This document shows, piece after piece, positions 33,830 through 41,619 of a stretch of 64,000 nt of DNA; the stretch's first letter is position 1, and the number at the start of each line of letters is the position of its first letter. Source of the stretch: Paenibacillus sp. KS-LC4 (GTDB taxonomy: Bacteria; Bacillota; Bacilli; Paenibacillales; Paenibacillaceae); assembly GCF_036894955.1 (NCBI RefSeq), contig NZ_CP145905.1, forward strand, positions 5,851,001-5,915,000. Direction: 5' to 3'. A model generated the notes under the pieces. The model saw only the letters and a list, made by a program, of their open reading frames with translations. It was not told the DNA's origin and made no database searches. A program made the position numbers and the translations under genes.

Positions 33830-34252
33830 CTAATTATTATTCTGATCCCGATTGGGTGAAACGGTTGAAATAGGCGGTGGTGTCGTTTTTGTAAGCATGC
33901 CTGAATTTGTTGAATGAGTCCCTTGATTATAAAAATGGCTTGTAGACCCATTCATCATGTCCGATGCCCCCTTTTCTTCCACGGTTAGCTCTAATCCGCC
34001 GAATTTCTTGGCAAACATGCCATACAACAGCGTATTAAGCATATTGACCGCACCATAAAACACGATTAAAAAAATCGGCATGACGAAGAAAGGGAATCCC
34101 ATTCCAAAAATGGAAGACCTGCCGGTAGCCGCTGCAATAAGCATCATAACAACACCAATTACAAATAACAGCACAGAAGGTATAATCATCATATACGCCG
34201 TCGCTTTAAAAGCACTGACCGCACCTATCCCTTTAATTTCTAATTTCTTCAT
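33830..34252 (-). CDS. Small membrane protein, DUF3566-like (copy 2)
   Basis: A 140-residue paralogue of the 30864-31310 product: MKKLEIKGIGAVSAFKAT, two membrane helices, LLYGMFAKKFGGLELTVEEKG and a Ser/Thr/Asn-rich tail ending SPNRDQNNN. The head and the post-helix block are nearly identical between the copies, while the extracytoplasmic loop and tail differ. The function is unknown. It lies just upstream of the IS-split terminator and is transcribed away from it. Confidence 0.85.
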   Translation of the reverse strand: MKKLEIKGIGAVSAFKATAYMMIIPSVLLFVIGVVMMLIAAATGRSSIFGMGFPFFVMPIFLIVFYGAVNMLNTLLYGMFAKKFGGLELTVEEKGASDMMNGSTSHFYNQGTHSTNSGMLTKTTPPPISTVSPNRDQNNN

Positions 34253-34346
34253 CTTTTCAGCTCCTAATTATGTTTTTTCACTTTCTACTCCGCAGAAGCC
34301 ACTAGGAAAAATTCACCAAAAAGTGACAAATTCCTGCTTGCAGCGT

Positions 34347-34377
34347 AAAAAAAAGAAAAAGCCGTGAAGACTGCCTG
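34347..34377 (-). terminator. Left half of the glnS terminator, split by the IS
   Basis: A-rich run followed by GCCGTGAAGACTGCC (34361-34375). It pairs with GGCAGTCTTTCACGGC at 36114-36129 beyond the IS. With the IS and one target copy removed, the two halves form a 15-pair stem with a one-base bulge and loop TGACA, ending in a T-run on the minus strand. Only the distant half now remains next to glnS. Confidence 0.85.
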
Positions 34378-34451
34378 TGGTACGCTCCCATCATAGTAGA
34401 CAGTAGAAAAAACAAAAATTTCTACGTCTACTCATGATGGGGGTTTTTCTC

Positions 34452-35141
34452 ATGTCAAAAAGAAGTCCTGTTCCTTTAGAAATCAAACTACAAATTGTAC
34501 AACGATGTCTGGATTACCGTTCCAACCCAAATGCTGAGGCTAAACACATGGGGGTGAGCCAGGACTCAGTCAAGGATTGGATCAGAAAATATAGCGCACA
34601 TGGATTGGACGGGTTAACGGAATCGAAAACGTGGAAAACGTATGCCAAGGAATTGAAGCTTGATGCAATCCAGGATGTTGTGTCTGGTCGTTTATCCTTA
34701 ACTGCCGCAACAGAAAAATATCATATTTCAAGCAGAAGTGTGTTGTCGAAATGGCTAACCAAGTATACTGAGGAGATCAAATGGAAACCTGCGCGTAAAG
34801 GGAAAGGACGATCTCCTATGAACAAAGGACGTAAGACAACGCTTGAAGAACGGATTGAAATCGCACAATATACGCTGGCTCATGACTTGGATTATTCAAA
34901 AGCGATGGAGAAGTTTGGTGTATCTTATCAACAGGTATATGCATGGGTACGAAAATACCAAGCAGGTCAAGAAGGAGCCCTTCAGGATGGTCGGGGACGT
35001 AAAAAGCCTGTAGAAGAACTCGGCGAGCAAGAACGACTCAAGCTACGGATCAAAGAACTAGAAGCCCGAAATGAATACCTAGAGATGGAGAATGCCTTCG
35101 CAAAAAAGTTGGCAGAGATCGAGCGACGAAAACCACGTTAA
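34452..35141 (+). CDS. IS3-family transposase OrfA
   Basis: From ATG 34452 (upstream in-frame ATG at 34434) it gives 229 residues with two helix-turn-helix repeats (IVQRCLDYRSNPNAEAKHMG and IAQYTLAHDLDYSKAMEKFG). A leucine-zipper-like end follows (ERLKLRIKELEARNEYLEME). It binds the terminal repeats and dimerises. Near its end the heptamer AAAAAAG at 35102-35108, read A-AAA-AAG, is the classical -1 slip site that yields the OrfAB transposase. OrfA is longer than usual for IS3 members because of the doubled HTH region. Confidence 0.92.
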   Translation: MSKRSPVPLEIKLQIVQRCLDYRSNPNAEAKHMGVSQDSVKDWIRKYSAHGLDGLTESKTWKTYAKELKLDAIQDVVSGRLSLTAATEKYHISSRSVLSKWLTKYTEEIKWKPARKGKGRSPMNKGRKTTLEERIEIAQYTLAHDLDYSKAMEKFGVSYQQVYAWVRKYQAGQEGALQDGRGRKKPVEELGEQERLKLRIKELEARNEYLEMENAFAKKLAEIERRKPR

Positions 35142-36016
35142 CGCTGGTTCGACATGTACAGCGGTATCAAGCGATACAAGAACTATACGTTGAGAAAGGA
35201 TACGCGATTGCAGCATTATGCGCGTTAGCTAGTGTGGCTCGATCTGCCTACTACAAGTGGTTAAAGTGGACACCTTCTGCCAAAGAACGTGAAGCACGTA
35301 TGCTTGCTAAAGAAGTGAAGCGTCATTATGAAAAGCGAGATGGGATTTTGGGCTATCGCCAAATGCGAACCCAGTTAAATCGAAAGCTGAACCAGAAGTA
35401 CAACAAAAAGCGCTATTACCGAATCATGCGTGCGCTGGAGCTAAAAGCAGTCATTCGTAAAAAACGGCCACATTACGTAAGTGCCACAGCGCTCCATGTG
35501 GCTGAGAATAAAATGAATCGCGACTTTGATGCCTCTGCTCCAAATGTAAAATGGTCTACGGATGTAACCGAACTGAAATACGGAAATGGGCGTAAAGCGT
35601 ATTTAAGCGCTGTTATAGATCTGTACGACAACGCCATTGTTTCATGGGTGCTCAGTCATTCCAACAACAATAAACTCGTGATGGATACGCTGAAAAAAGC
35701 GTATACCAAAAATCCAGGTGTGTCCCCGATGATCCAGAGTGACAGAGGTTTTCAGTACACGTCCCATGAGTATAAAAGGCTTCAATTGAAGTATGGATTT
35801 ACGAAGAGCATGTCTCGTGTGGGTCGATGCTTGGATAACCAGCCAATTGAACGATTTTGGGGTACGTATAAGTCAGAAAGTTATTATCTTACGAAGTATG
35901 ATGCCTATGAGAGCCTATACAGCGCCGTTCGCCGTTATATGAACTACTATAACAACTACCGTTATACGGAATGTCTGGACGGCTTGTCTCCAAATGAATA
36001 CCGCAGAGCGGTATAA
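35102..36016 (+). CDS. IS3-family transposase OrfB (expressed by -1 frameshift)
   Basis: The frame opens at the slip site 35102-35108 and reads KKVGRDRATKTTLTLVRHVQ onwards; the first ATG is only at 35234, inside the domain. The DDE core of the rve superfamily is complete: WSTDVTELKYGNG (first Asp), MIQSDRGFQYTSHEY (second Asp) and CLDNQPIERFWGTYKSE (Glu). The HTH_21 segment is ILGYRQMRTQL. The product is the catalytic half of the OrfAB transposase. Confidence 0.92.
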   Translation, partial: KKVGRDRATKTTLTLVRHVQRYQAIQELYVEKGYAIAALCALASVARSAYYKWLKWTPSAKEREARMLAKEVKRHYEKRDGILGYRQMRTQLNRKLNQKYNKKRYYRIMRALELKAVIRKKRPHYVSATALHVAENKMNRDFDASAPNVKWSTDVTELKYGNGRKAYLSAVIDLYDNAIVSWVLSHSNNNKLVMDTLKKAYTKNPGVSPMIQSDRGFQYTSHEYKRLQLKYGFTKSMSRVGRCLDNQPIERFWGTYKSESYYLTKYDAYESLYSAVRRYMNYYNNYRYTECLDGLSPNEYRRAV

Positions 36017-36107
36017 CAAAGATACCTTAGCACGTCATCCGAGTTAAGGTATCCATCTGAACTGTTTTTTTGTTTTTTTGACTGTCTACTTGACGGGGAG
36101 CACTTCA

Positions 36108-36130
36108 CTGACAGGCAGTCTTTCACGGCT
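36108..36130 (-). terminator. Right half of the glnS terminator, next to glnS
   Basis: GGCAGTCTTTCACGGC at 36114-36129 lies 25 bases after the glnS stop. Its partner arm and T-run are 1.7 kb away at 34347-34375. The glnS transcript therefore should read into the IS in antisense. Confidence 0.85.
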
Positions 36131-36154
36131 CTTTCTATTAAACTGATGCGTTAT

Positions 36155-37828
36155 TTATGCTTTCGCTGGATCGAAGGAGCTTTTCAGCGAAACGATACGG
36201 TTGAAGATTAGCTTCTCCGGCGTCGTATCCTTCGGATCTACATTGAAATAGCCATGGCGGAAAAATTGGAACTTCGCTTGTCCTTCGGCATCCTTCATAT
36301 TCGGCTCCACGAAGCCTTGCAGCACCTCAAGGTTATTCGGGTTGATGCATTCAAGGAACGGCTTGCCTTCCTCTTCTGCTTCATTCGTAATAAGAGGCTC
36401 GAACAAACGGAAGTCTGCCGGAACTGCCTGTGACGCCTCCACCCAGTGAATCGTGCCCTTTACTTTGCGGGCGTTGAAGCCCGAGCCGCTTTTTGTTGCC
36501 GGATCGTAGGTGCAGCGCAGCTCAATGACGTCGCCCGCTTCATTTTTCACAACCTCTTGGCAAGTAATGAAATACGCATGCTTCAGACGCACCTCATTGC
36601 CAGGGAACAGGCGGAAATATTTATTCGGCGGATTTTCCATAAAATCGTCCTGCTCAATATAAATCTCGCGACCGAACGGAATTTGGCGAATACCCATGTC
36701 TTCGTTCTCAGCGTTATTTTCTGCATCGAGCAGCTCGGTTTGGCCTTCCGGGTAATTCGTAATGACGACCTTGAGCGGTCGCAATACCGCCATCGTCCGA
36801 AGCGCCTTAAGCTTCAAGTCCTCACGGATAAAATGCTCAAGCATCCGCTCATCGACCGTGCTGTTCGCCTTCGCAACCCCGATCTCGCGACAGAAGGCGC
36901 GAATAGCTTCCGCCGTAAAGCCTTTGCGGCGCAAACCGCTGATCGTCGGCATACGCGGATCATCCCAGCCGTCTACCACTTTCTCATCAACAAGCTGCTT
37001 CAGCTTTCTTTTGCTCATGACGGTATTCGTGACATTCAGACGGGCGAACTCGTATTGACGAGGCACTGCCGGCATCTCGCATTCGGCAATCGCCCAGTCA
37101 TAGAGCGGACGGTGATCGGCGAACTCCAGCGTACAGATGGAATGCGTAATGCCTTCAATCGCGTCACTGATCGGATGAGCATAGTCATACATCGGGTAAA
37201 TGCACCAAGCATCGCCAGTCCGGTGATGGTGGGCATGAGCGATACGGTACAGCACGGGATCACGCAGGTTAATATTCGGCGAAGCCATATCAATCTTCGC
37301 TCTCAGCACCTTCGAGCCGTCAGGAAATTCTCCTGCGCGCATACGGGCAAACAGATCAATGTTCTCTTCTGCACTGCGCTCACGGTAAGGACTGTTTTGC
37401 CCGGGCTGTGTCAGCGTGCCGCGCGTCTCGCGGATTTGCTCGGCGGACAGGTCGCATACGTATGCTTTGCCTTTATTAATGAGCAGTACAGCGCGATTGT
37501 AAAGCTCTTCGAAATAATCCGAGGCAAAGCGCAGCTCGTCCCAATCAAAGCCCAGCCACTTCACATCCTCTTGAATGGAATCGACGTATTCCGTATCCTC
37601 CTTAACCGGGTTCGTATCGTCAAAGCGCAAATTCGTTCTGCCTTTGAAATCGTCAGCCAGCTCAAAATTCAAGCAAATGGACTTCGCATGTCCTATATGC
37701 AAATAGCCATTCGGCTCCGGCGGAAAGCGCGTCACGATTTCCTTGACATGGCCGGTCTTCAAATCTTCGCTCACAATATTTTTTATAAAGTTAGAGGATG
37801 ACAGCTTAGTGTCCACGTTGTTTTCCAT
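36155..37828 (-). CDS. glnS: Glutaminyl-tRNA synthetase
   Basis: A 557-residue class-I synthetase. RFPPEPNGYLHIGHAKS (33-50) holds the HIGH motif, VMSKRKL the KMSKS-type motif, and the C-terminal half is the beta-barrel anticodon-binding domain (KHAYFITCQEVVKNEAG, ARKVKGTIHWV). RFDDTNP and WCIYPMYDYAHPISDAIEGITHS are diagnostic of GlnRS rather than GluRS. It charges tRNA-Gln directly. Many Firmicutes lack it and use GluRS plus GatCAB, so the gene was probably acquired. I chose ATG 37828, preceded by AAAGG; the frame extends to a TTG at 37837. Confidence 0.96.
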   Translation of the reverse strand: MENNVDTKLSSSNFIKNIVSEDLKTGHVKEIVTRFPPEPNGYLHIGHAKSICLNFELADDFKGRTNLRFDDTNPVKEDTEYVDSIQEDVKWLGFDWDELRFASDYFEELYNRAVLLINKGKAYVCDLSAEQIRETRGTLTQPGQNSPYRERSAEENIDLFARMRAGEFPDGSKVLRAKIDMASPNINLRDPVLYRIAHAHHHRTGDAWCIYPMYDYAHPISDAIEGITHSICTLEFADHRPLYDWAIAECEMPAVPRQYEFARLNVTNTVMSKRKLKQLVDEKVVDGWDDPRMPTISGLRRKGFTAEAIRAFCREIGVAKANSTVDERMLEHFIREDLKLKALRTMAVLRPLKVVITNYPEGQTELLDAENNAENEDMGIRQIPFGREIYIEQDDFMENPPNKYFRLFPGNEVRLKHAYFITCQEVVKNEAGDVIELRCTYDPATKSGSGFNARKVKGTIHWVEASQAVPADFRLFEPLITNEAEEEGKPFLECINPNNLEVLQGFVEPNMKDAEGQAKFQFFRHGYFNVDPKDTTPEKLIFNRIVSLKSSFDPAKA

Positions 37829-38032
37829 TGTGACCAACCTTTCCCACGAAAAATAGATATCTTTCTATAATACACAAAATCCCGCAAAATTATAAGATCA
37901 TCCGCATCGTTATTAAAATAGATGGCATGTGAGCAACCTTTGTTTTCATAGGTTCTATTAATAACGTATTTGCTCGCGGCATGGCATGTGCTGCCAGATG
38001 CCCTTGCAACCTGAACGGATGGTGAAGACATC

Positions 38033-39397
38033 ATGACTGGGAACCCGATCGTTATATTTCCCTACAGCGGGTTTGAAGCTTTCCCTGCGGCGGAGCGCGA
38101 CTGGCTTGCCAAGCTCGGAGAGCAACGTCAAATCTATATGATTGCAGAGGACGCACTACCAAGCTGGGCAATCGCCGCATCTATCGCTCCCCTATCGCTC
38201 GCTCGTCTGCCTGAGCAGGATTGGGATCACACCTGCGCACTTGTGCTCCATCCTTGCTGGACGCATATCGCAGCACCACTGGCTCCGCGCAGCCTGATCG
38301 CCTATCTTCCCGATTCAGAGCCGCAGGAAGAAGAGCAATGGCGCTCCTATCGCAGCTGGCTGTGCGCACGGGCGACGCTCGTTGTTGCTGCCACTGAAGC
38401 CTTTTATTTGGAGCAGGCCTTTTGCCGCGGCGATATTTTTCTGCTTGATGGCACCGATGAAACGTCCGATCTGCTGGCGAGACAAGCGATAGAATGGCAT
38501 ATAGACGGCTATGAATCGCAGATGCTTATACGGCTGCAACAACGGTTCCGCGCCATTTGGCATGAGGAGCAGGCCGATAAAACGCAGGCCGCAAGAAGAC
38601 TTGCTGAATTAAGGATGCAGGCCGATCCGACGGCGCTGGGGCAGAACAACCTTGCTGAGGCTGAGCAAGACGCTGCACCGCAGCAACAAAGCAGGCAAGC
38701 AGCGGCGAGCGCGGAAGAGAATCCAGCTGGCCTTCCAGACGGTCATAGGCGCAGGCTGACGGACCAGCTTTTTTTCCATGCGGTATATCGCTATTTGACT
38801 GGCGAAAGTCTTCGAGCGCAAGGCGAGCTGCTCGCCGCCTTTGAGCAAGCCGTACTGGATGGGCGCGAGCAGGCGCTCCAGCAAATTTATCGGTTTCGCT
38901 CCGCCATGCAGCTGGAGCTGGGATTGCTAGATGAAGCGGTGTGCACCTATCTGCATACAGCGCTTTCCGAAGAAGAGCGATTGCAGGGTGCGCGGCTGCT
39001 CCAGTGGATGGATGGCGGCAAGCCCCTCCTAGCTGAGGCACTTCTGTACCAGCTCAACGATGATTACCGATCAGCGATTGTAAGGCTTAAGCCACTACAA
39101 GCCGACCCGGAAGCCCGCAAGCTGCTTGCCGAGCTTTACCTGCAAAGCGGCAGACTGGAAAGCGCCTACCTGCTGCTGTCGAAGGAGCCGCTAAGGAGTA
39201 TCGCGGAACGCGAGCAGCTTCAGCTGATGACCGGCACGGTGCTGCTGCTTCAGGGCAAGCGCCATGAAGCGATCCATTGCTGCCTTGTCGCAGCGGAGAC
39301 TAACATCGAAGCGCTTGGCAACATCATCGAGCTTGCCAAGCTCGATCATATCGTAATGGAGCAGGCGCACCATCGCGATAAGGAGGTTCAGTCATGA
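38033..39397 (+). CDS. Degenerate glycosyltransferase-like protein with TPR-like tail
   Basis: A 454-residue protein. The first 175 residues resemble one Rossmann half of a GT-B glycosyltransferase (VIFPYSGFEAFPAAERDWL, ATLVVAATEAFYLEQAFCRGDIFLLDG). The E-x7-E donor motif is missing. A charged linker (about 178-245) leads to a helical repeat region from 246 on (EQALQQIYRFRSAMQLELGLLDEAVCTYLHTAL, RKLLAELYLQSGRLESAYLLL) of TPR type. It overlaps the next GT2 gene by four bases, so the two products are made together. It may be an accessory or scaffold subunit. I do not recognise a named family. Confidence 0.75.
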   Translation: MTGNPIVIFPYSGFEAFPAAERDWLAKLGEQRQIYMIAEDALPSWAIAASIAPLSLARLPEQDWDHTCALVLHPCWTHIAAPLAPRSLIAYLPDSEPQEEEQWRSYRSWLCARATLVVAATEAFYLEQAFCRGDIFLLDGTDETSDLLARQAIEWHIDGYESQMLIRLQQRFRAIWHEEQADKTQAARRLAELRMQADPTALGQNNLAEAEQDAAPQQQSRQAAASAEENPAGLPDGHRRRLTDQLFFHAVYRYLTGESLRAQGELLAAFEQAVLDGREQALQQIYRFRSAMQLELGLLDEAVCTYLHTALSEEERLQGARLLQWMDGGKPLLAEALLYQLNDDYRSAIVRLKPLQADPEARKLLAELYLQSGRLESAYLLLSKEPLRSIAEREQLQLMTGTVLLLQGKRHEAIHCCLVAAETNIEALGNIIELAKLDHIVMEQAHHRDKEVQS

Positions 39398-40152
39398 GCG
39401 GTTTAAAGCCATTTCGCATGCCTCGCAAAACGACAGGCAATAAGCTCACCGCTATTATGCAAGTACGCAATGAGGAAGGCCGCTATTTGGAAGCGCTGCT
39501 TGACGACCTGTCCAGCTACGTCGATGAAATTGTCATTGTGGATGATGCAAGCACCGACGCAACCGTTGAAATTTGCAAAGCCTGCCGCAAAGTTGTGAGG
39601 CTGGTGGAAAATGAGGAGCGGCTGTTCGGCTGCGAATGGCGGCTCCGCCAAATGCTGTGGCGGGCGGCCGAGGAAACCGAGCCCGACTGGCTGCTTGCGG
39701 TTGATGCGGACGAATTTTATGAGGAAGCCGCCAAGACTGAGATGCGAAGCTTGATCAATCAGGGAGCATATGACTGGGTTGCTTTTCGCATGTATGATTT
39801 CTGGGGGTCTGTGACGCATTACCGAGAGGATGCCTGGTGGAATTTGCATCAACGACCGACGGTGACTCTCACTCGCTACTTGCCCGGCTATCATTATGCC
39901 TATCCGCAATGGGCCCATCATGTGCCGCGTCTCCCACTCACTTGCAGTGCGCTTCCCGGAGCGCTGACAGAGCTGCGTATTAAGCATTTCGGATGGGCAG
40001 GAAGCGCGGAGCAGCGCCTTCAAAAATATGAGCGGTACATGCAGCTTGACCCGGAGGGCAAATGGGGCAGCCTCGCCCACTATGCCTCGATTCTTGATCC
40101 GAACCCCCGGCTAGTTCGCTGGGCGGAGCGAATAGTGCCGAAGGGGGAGTAG
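39394..40152 (+). CDS. GT2 family glycosyltransferase
   Basis: A 252-residue GT-A enzyme. LTAIMQVRNEEGRYLEALLDDL opens the fold, EIVIVDDASTD binds the nucleotide, and LLAVDADEFYEEA carries the DxD-type metal motif. It starts inside the stop of the preceding gene (ATGA), with AAGGAGG within that gene. It has no membrane helix and no export signal, so it acts in the cytoplasm. It is 4 bases from the next GT4 gene in a three-gene operon. Confidence 0.9.
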   Translation: MSGLKPFRMPRKTTGNKLTAIMQVRNEEGRYLEALLDDLSSYVDEIVIVDDASTDATVEICKACRKVVRLVENEERLFGCEWRLRQMLWRAAEETEPDWLLAVDADEFYEEAAKTEMRSLINQGAYDWVAFRMYDFWGSVTHYREDAWWNLHQRPTVTLTRYLPGYHYAYPQWAHHVPRLPLTCSALPGALTELRIKHFGWAGSAEQRLQKYERYMQLDPEGKWGSLAHYASILDPNPRLVRWAERIVPKGE

Positions 40153-40156
40153 AAGA

Positions 40157-41365
40157 ATGGGCAATGGGGATGCACGGGCTGACGTTACGATATTGACCCA
40201 TAGCTATTTGAATGCCTATCAGCAGCAGTATACCCGTCCCTTCGGCGGCGGGCTTGAGCGTTATGTAGGACTGCTGTGCCGCACCATTGCAAGGATGGGA
40301 CTGCGCCCGCTCGTCTACCAGCTCTCTTATTATGGTGAATTCTTCACCAGCTACGAAGGGAGTCCAGTCCGCGGCTGGACCTATGAGGTGGACGCATTGG
40401 CTGCCGCCTTCGAGCGTATGGCGGATGCCGCTGAGGGTCTTATTATATATGCGAGCTGCATTTGGCAGCCCATTGCTTATCGTCCCGGCAGCATCGGCAT
40501 CTGCCACGGCATCAACTGGGATTACAGCCGCATGGAGCTGAAAACGAAAGCGAACATCGCCGCCATAATCGGCAGCGCCATCCGCCAGCTCGACCTGATC
40601 GTGTCGGTCGACTCGCATTTTCAAACCTATTGCCGCGCCACCTGCGAGTTTGACGATTCCTCCAAAATCGCCTTGCTGCCAAATTCGGTGGACACTAGCC
40701 GATTTCTTCCTAAAAACGAGACATCGGCAAATCGTCTCTCACCGAAGGATGTCGAGGGGCACGCCTATGAAAAGAAACAGACGGACTATAAGCCGCTGCG
40801 CGTGCTTTATCCAAGAAGGCTGAGCTATGAGCGCGGTGTTGTAGCGATGATGCTCGTGACAGATAAGCTGCTGAACCGTTTTGCAAATGTGACCGTGGAG
40901 TTCGCGGGGGAGCTGCTGGAGCATACTCCCGTTGCCGCCGCTTTTCAGCTCTGGTTAGAGGCTCAGCCGCATAAGGAGCGCATCCTCGTGCGGACCTACA
41001 GCTTTGATAACGTGTTAGCTGCCTATCATGCGGCAGATATTGCCGTCATTCCTACGCTTTATTCCGAGGGAACCTCCCTCTCATGCTTGGAGGCGATGAG
41101 CTGCGGCGTACCCGTCGTCGCCACGGATATCGGCGGGCTCAATGACATCGTCATTGATGGTCTGAACGGACGCCTCGTCCCCCCTCGATGGGTACCGATT
41201 TATGAAGCGATATGCGACTTGCTTGGCGACGCCTCTCTTCGGAGCGAAATGGGGGCTTCCGCCCGTCAAACCGCGCTCGCCTTCGATGAAGCGAGATGGA
41301 GCAGCAGGTGGGAGCGCCTAATTGCGGCCCAGTTGGAGAAGCTGGGGCGGAATGCTGAGACATAG
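40157..41365 (+). CDS. GT4 family glycosyltransferase
   Basis: A 402-residue GT-B enzyme. The N-terminal acceptor domain has GGGLERYVGLLCRTIARMG and GSIGICHGINWDYS. The C-terminal donor domain has VLYPRRLSYERGV and the E-x7-E motif SEGTSLSCLEAMSCGVPVVATDIGG. It retains its anomer configuration by family rule and uses a nucleotide-sugar. It is the last gene of the 38033-41365 operon and converges on the repeat-protein operon. The acceptor is unknown. Confidence 0.92.
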   Translation: MGNGDARADVTILTHSYLNAYQQQYTRPFGGGLERYVGLLCRTIARMGLRPLVYQLSYYGEFFTSYEGSPVRGWTYEVDALAAAFERMADAAEGLIIYASCIWQPIAYRPGSIGICHGINWDYSRMELKTKANIAAIIGSAIRQLDLIVSVDSHFQTYCRATCEFDDSSKIALLPNSVDTSRFLPKNETSANRLSPKDVEGHAYEKKQTDYKPLRVLYPRRLSYERGVVAMMLVTDKLLNRFANVTVEFAGELLEHTPVAAAFQLWLEAQPHKERILVRTYSFDNVLAAYHAADIAVIPTLYSEGTSLSCLEAMSCGVPVVATDIGGLNDIVIDGLNGRLVPPRWVPIYEAICDLLGDASLRSEMGASARQTALAFDEARWSSRWERLIAAQLEKLGRNAET

Positions 41366-41545
41366 ATATAGCGATATAATGGCTTAACGACGTAGAGACT
41401 AGAGACATAGCGAACAACGGCATAACGGCATAACGAACAACAGCATAATGAGATAACGACACCATGACATAACGAACAACAGCAGAACGAGGTAACGAAC
41501 AATGAGATAACGGCATAACGAACAATGACATAACACCAGAGCAGG
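41366..41545. repeat. Degenerate tandem repeats between convergent operons
   Basis: About five to six units around cataacgaacaac / cataacgaacaatga, with period 15-30, fill the gap after the GT4 gene. No reading frame or hairpin accounts for them. Confidence 0.7.
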
Positions 41546-41596
41546 GATGCCTTGAACGCATTCGTGCTATAAGCATTATGCCATTTATATAAGGAA

Positions 41597-41619
41597 GCGG
41601 CTGTCGTTATAGCAGCCGC
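41597..41619 (-). terminator. Terminator overlapping the stop codon of the last glycosyltransferase gene
   Basis: On the minus strand GCGGCTG pairs with CAGCCGC, the stop TAA lies in the loop, and TTCCTTAT follows. It ends the repeat-protein/glycosyltransferase operon. Confidence 0.6.

Larger units (their letters stand above)
34378..36107 (+). mobile_element. Intact IS3-family insertion sequence (IS150-like)
   Basis: The element is 1730 bases long. Its ends are imperfect inverted repeats of about 27 bases, left TGGTACGCTCCC... and right (complement) TGAAGTGCTCCC..., which share GCTCCC and AGTAGACAGT. A 3-base target duplication CTG flanks it (34375-34377 and 36108-36110). It carries orfA and orfB with a programmed frameshift site. 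All parts look intact, so it may be active. Confidence 0.93.

Noticed and set aside
35234..36016. ATG 35234 as the true start of orfB
   Set aside because: It lies inside the conserved domain; the A-AAA-AAG slip site at 35102-35108 explains expression as an OrfAB fusion.
36446..37801. A 451-codon plus-strand frame opposite glnS
   Set aside because: It is a shadow of the conserved GlnRS gene and has no family-like sequence or ribosome site.
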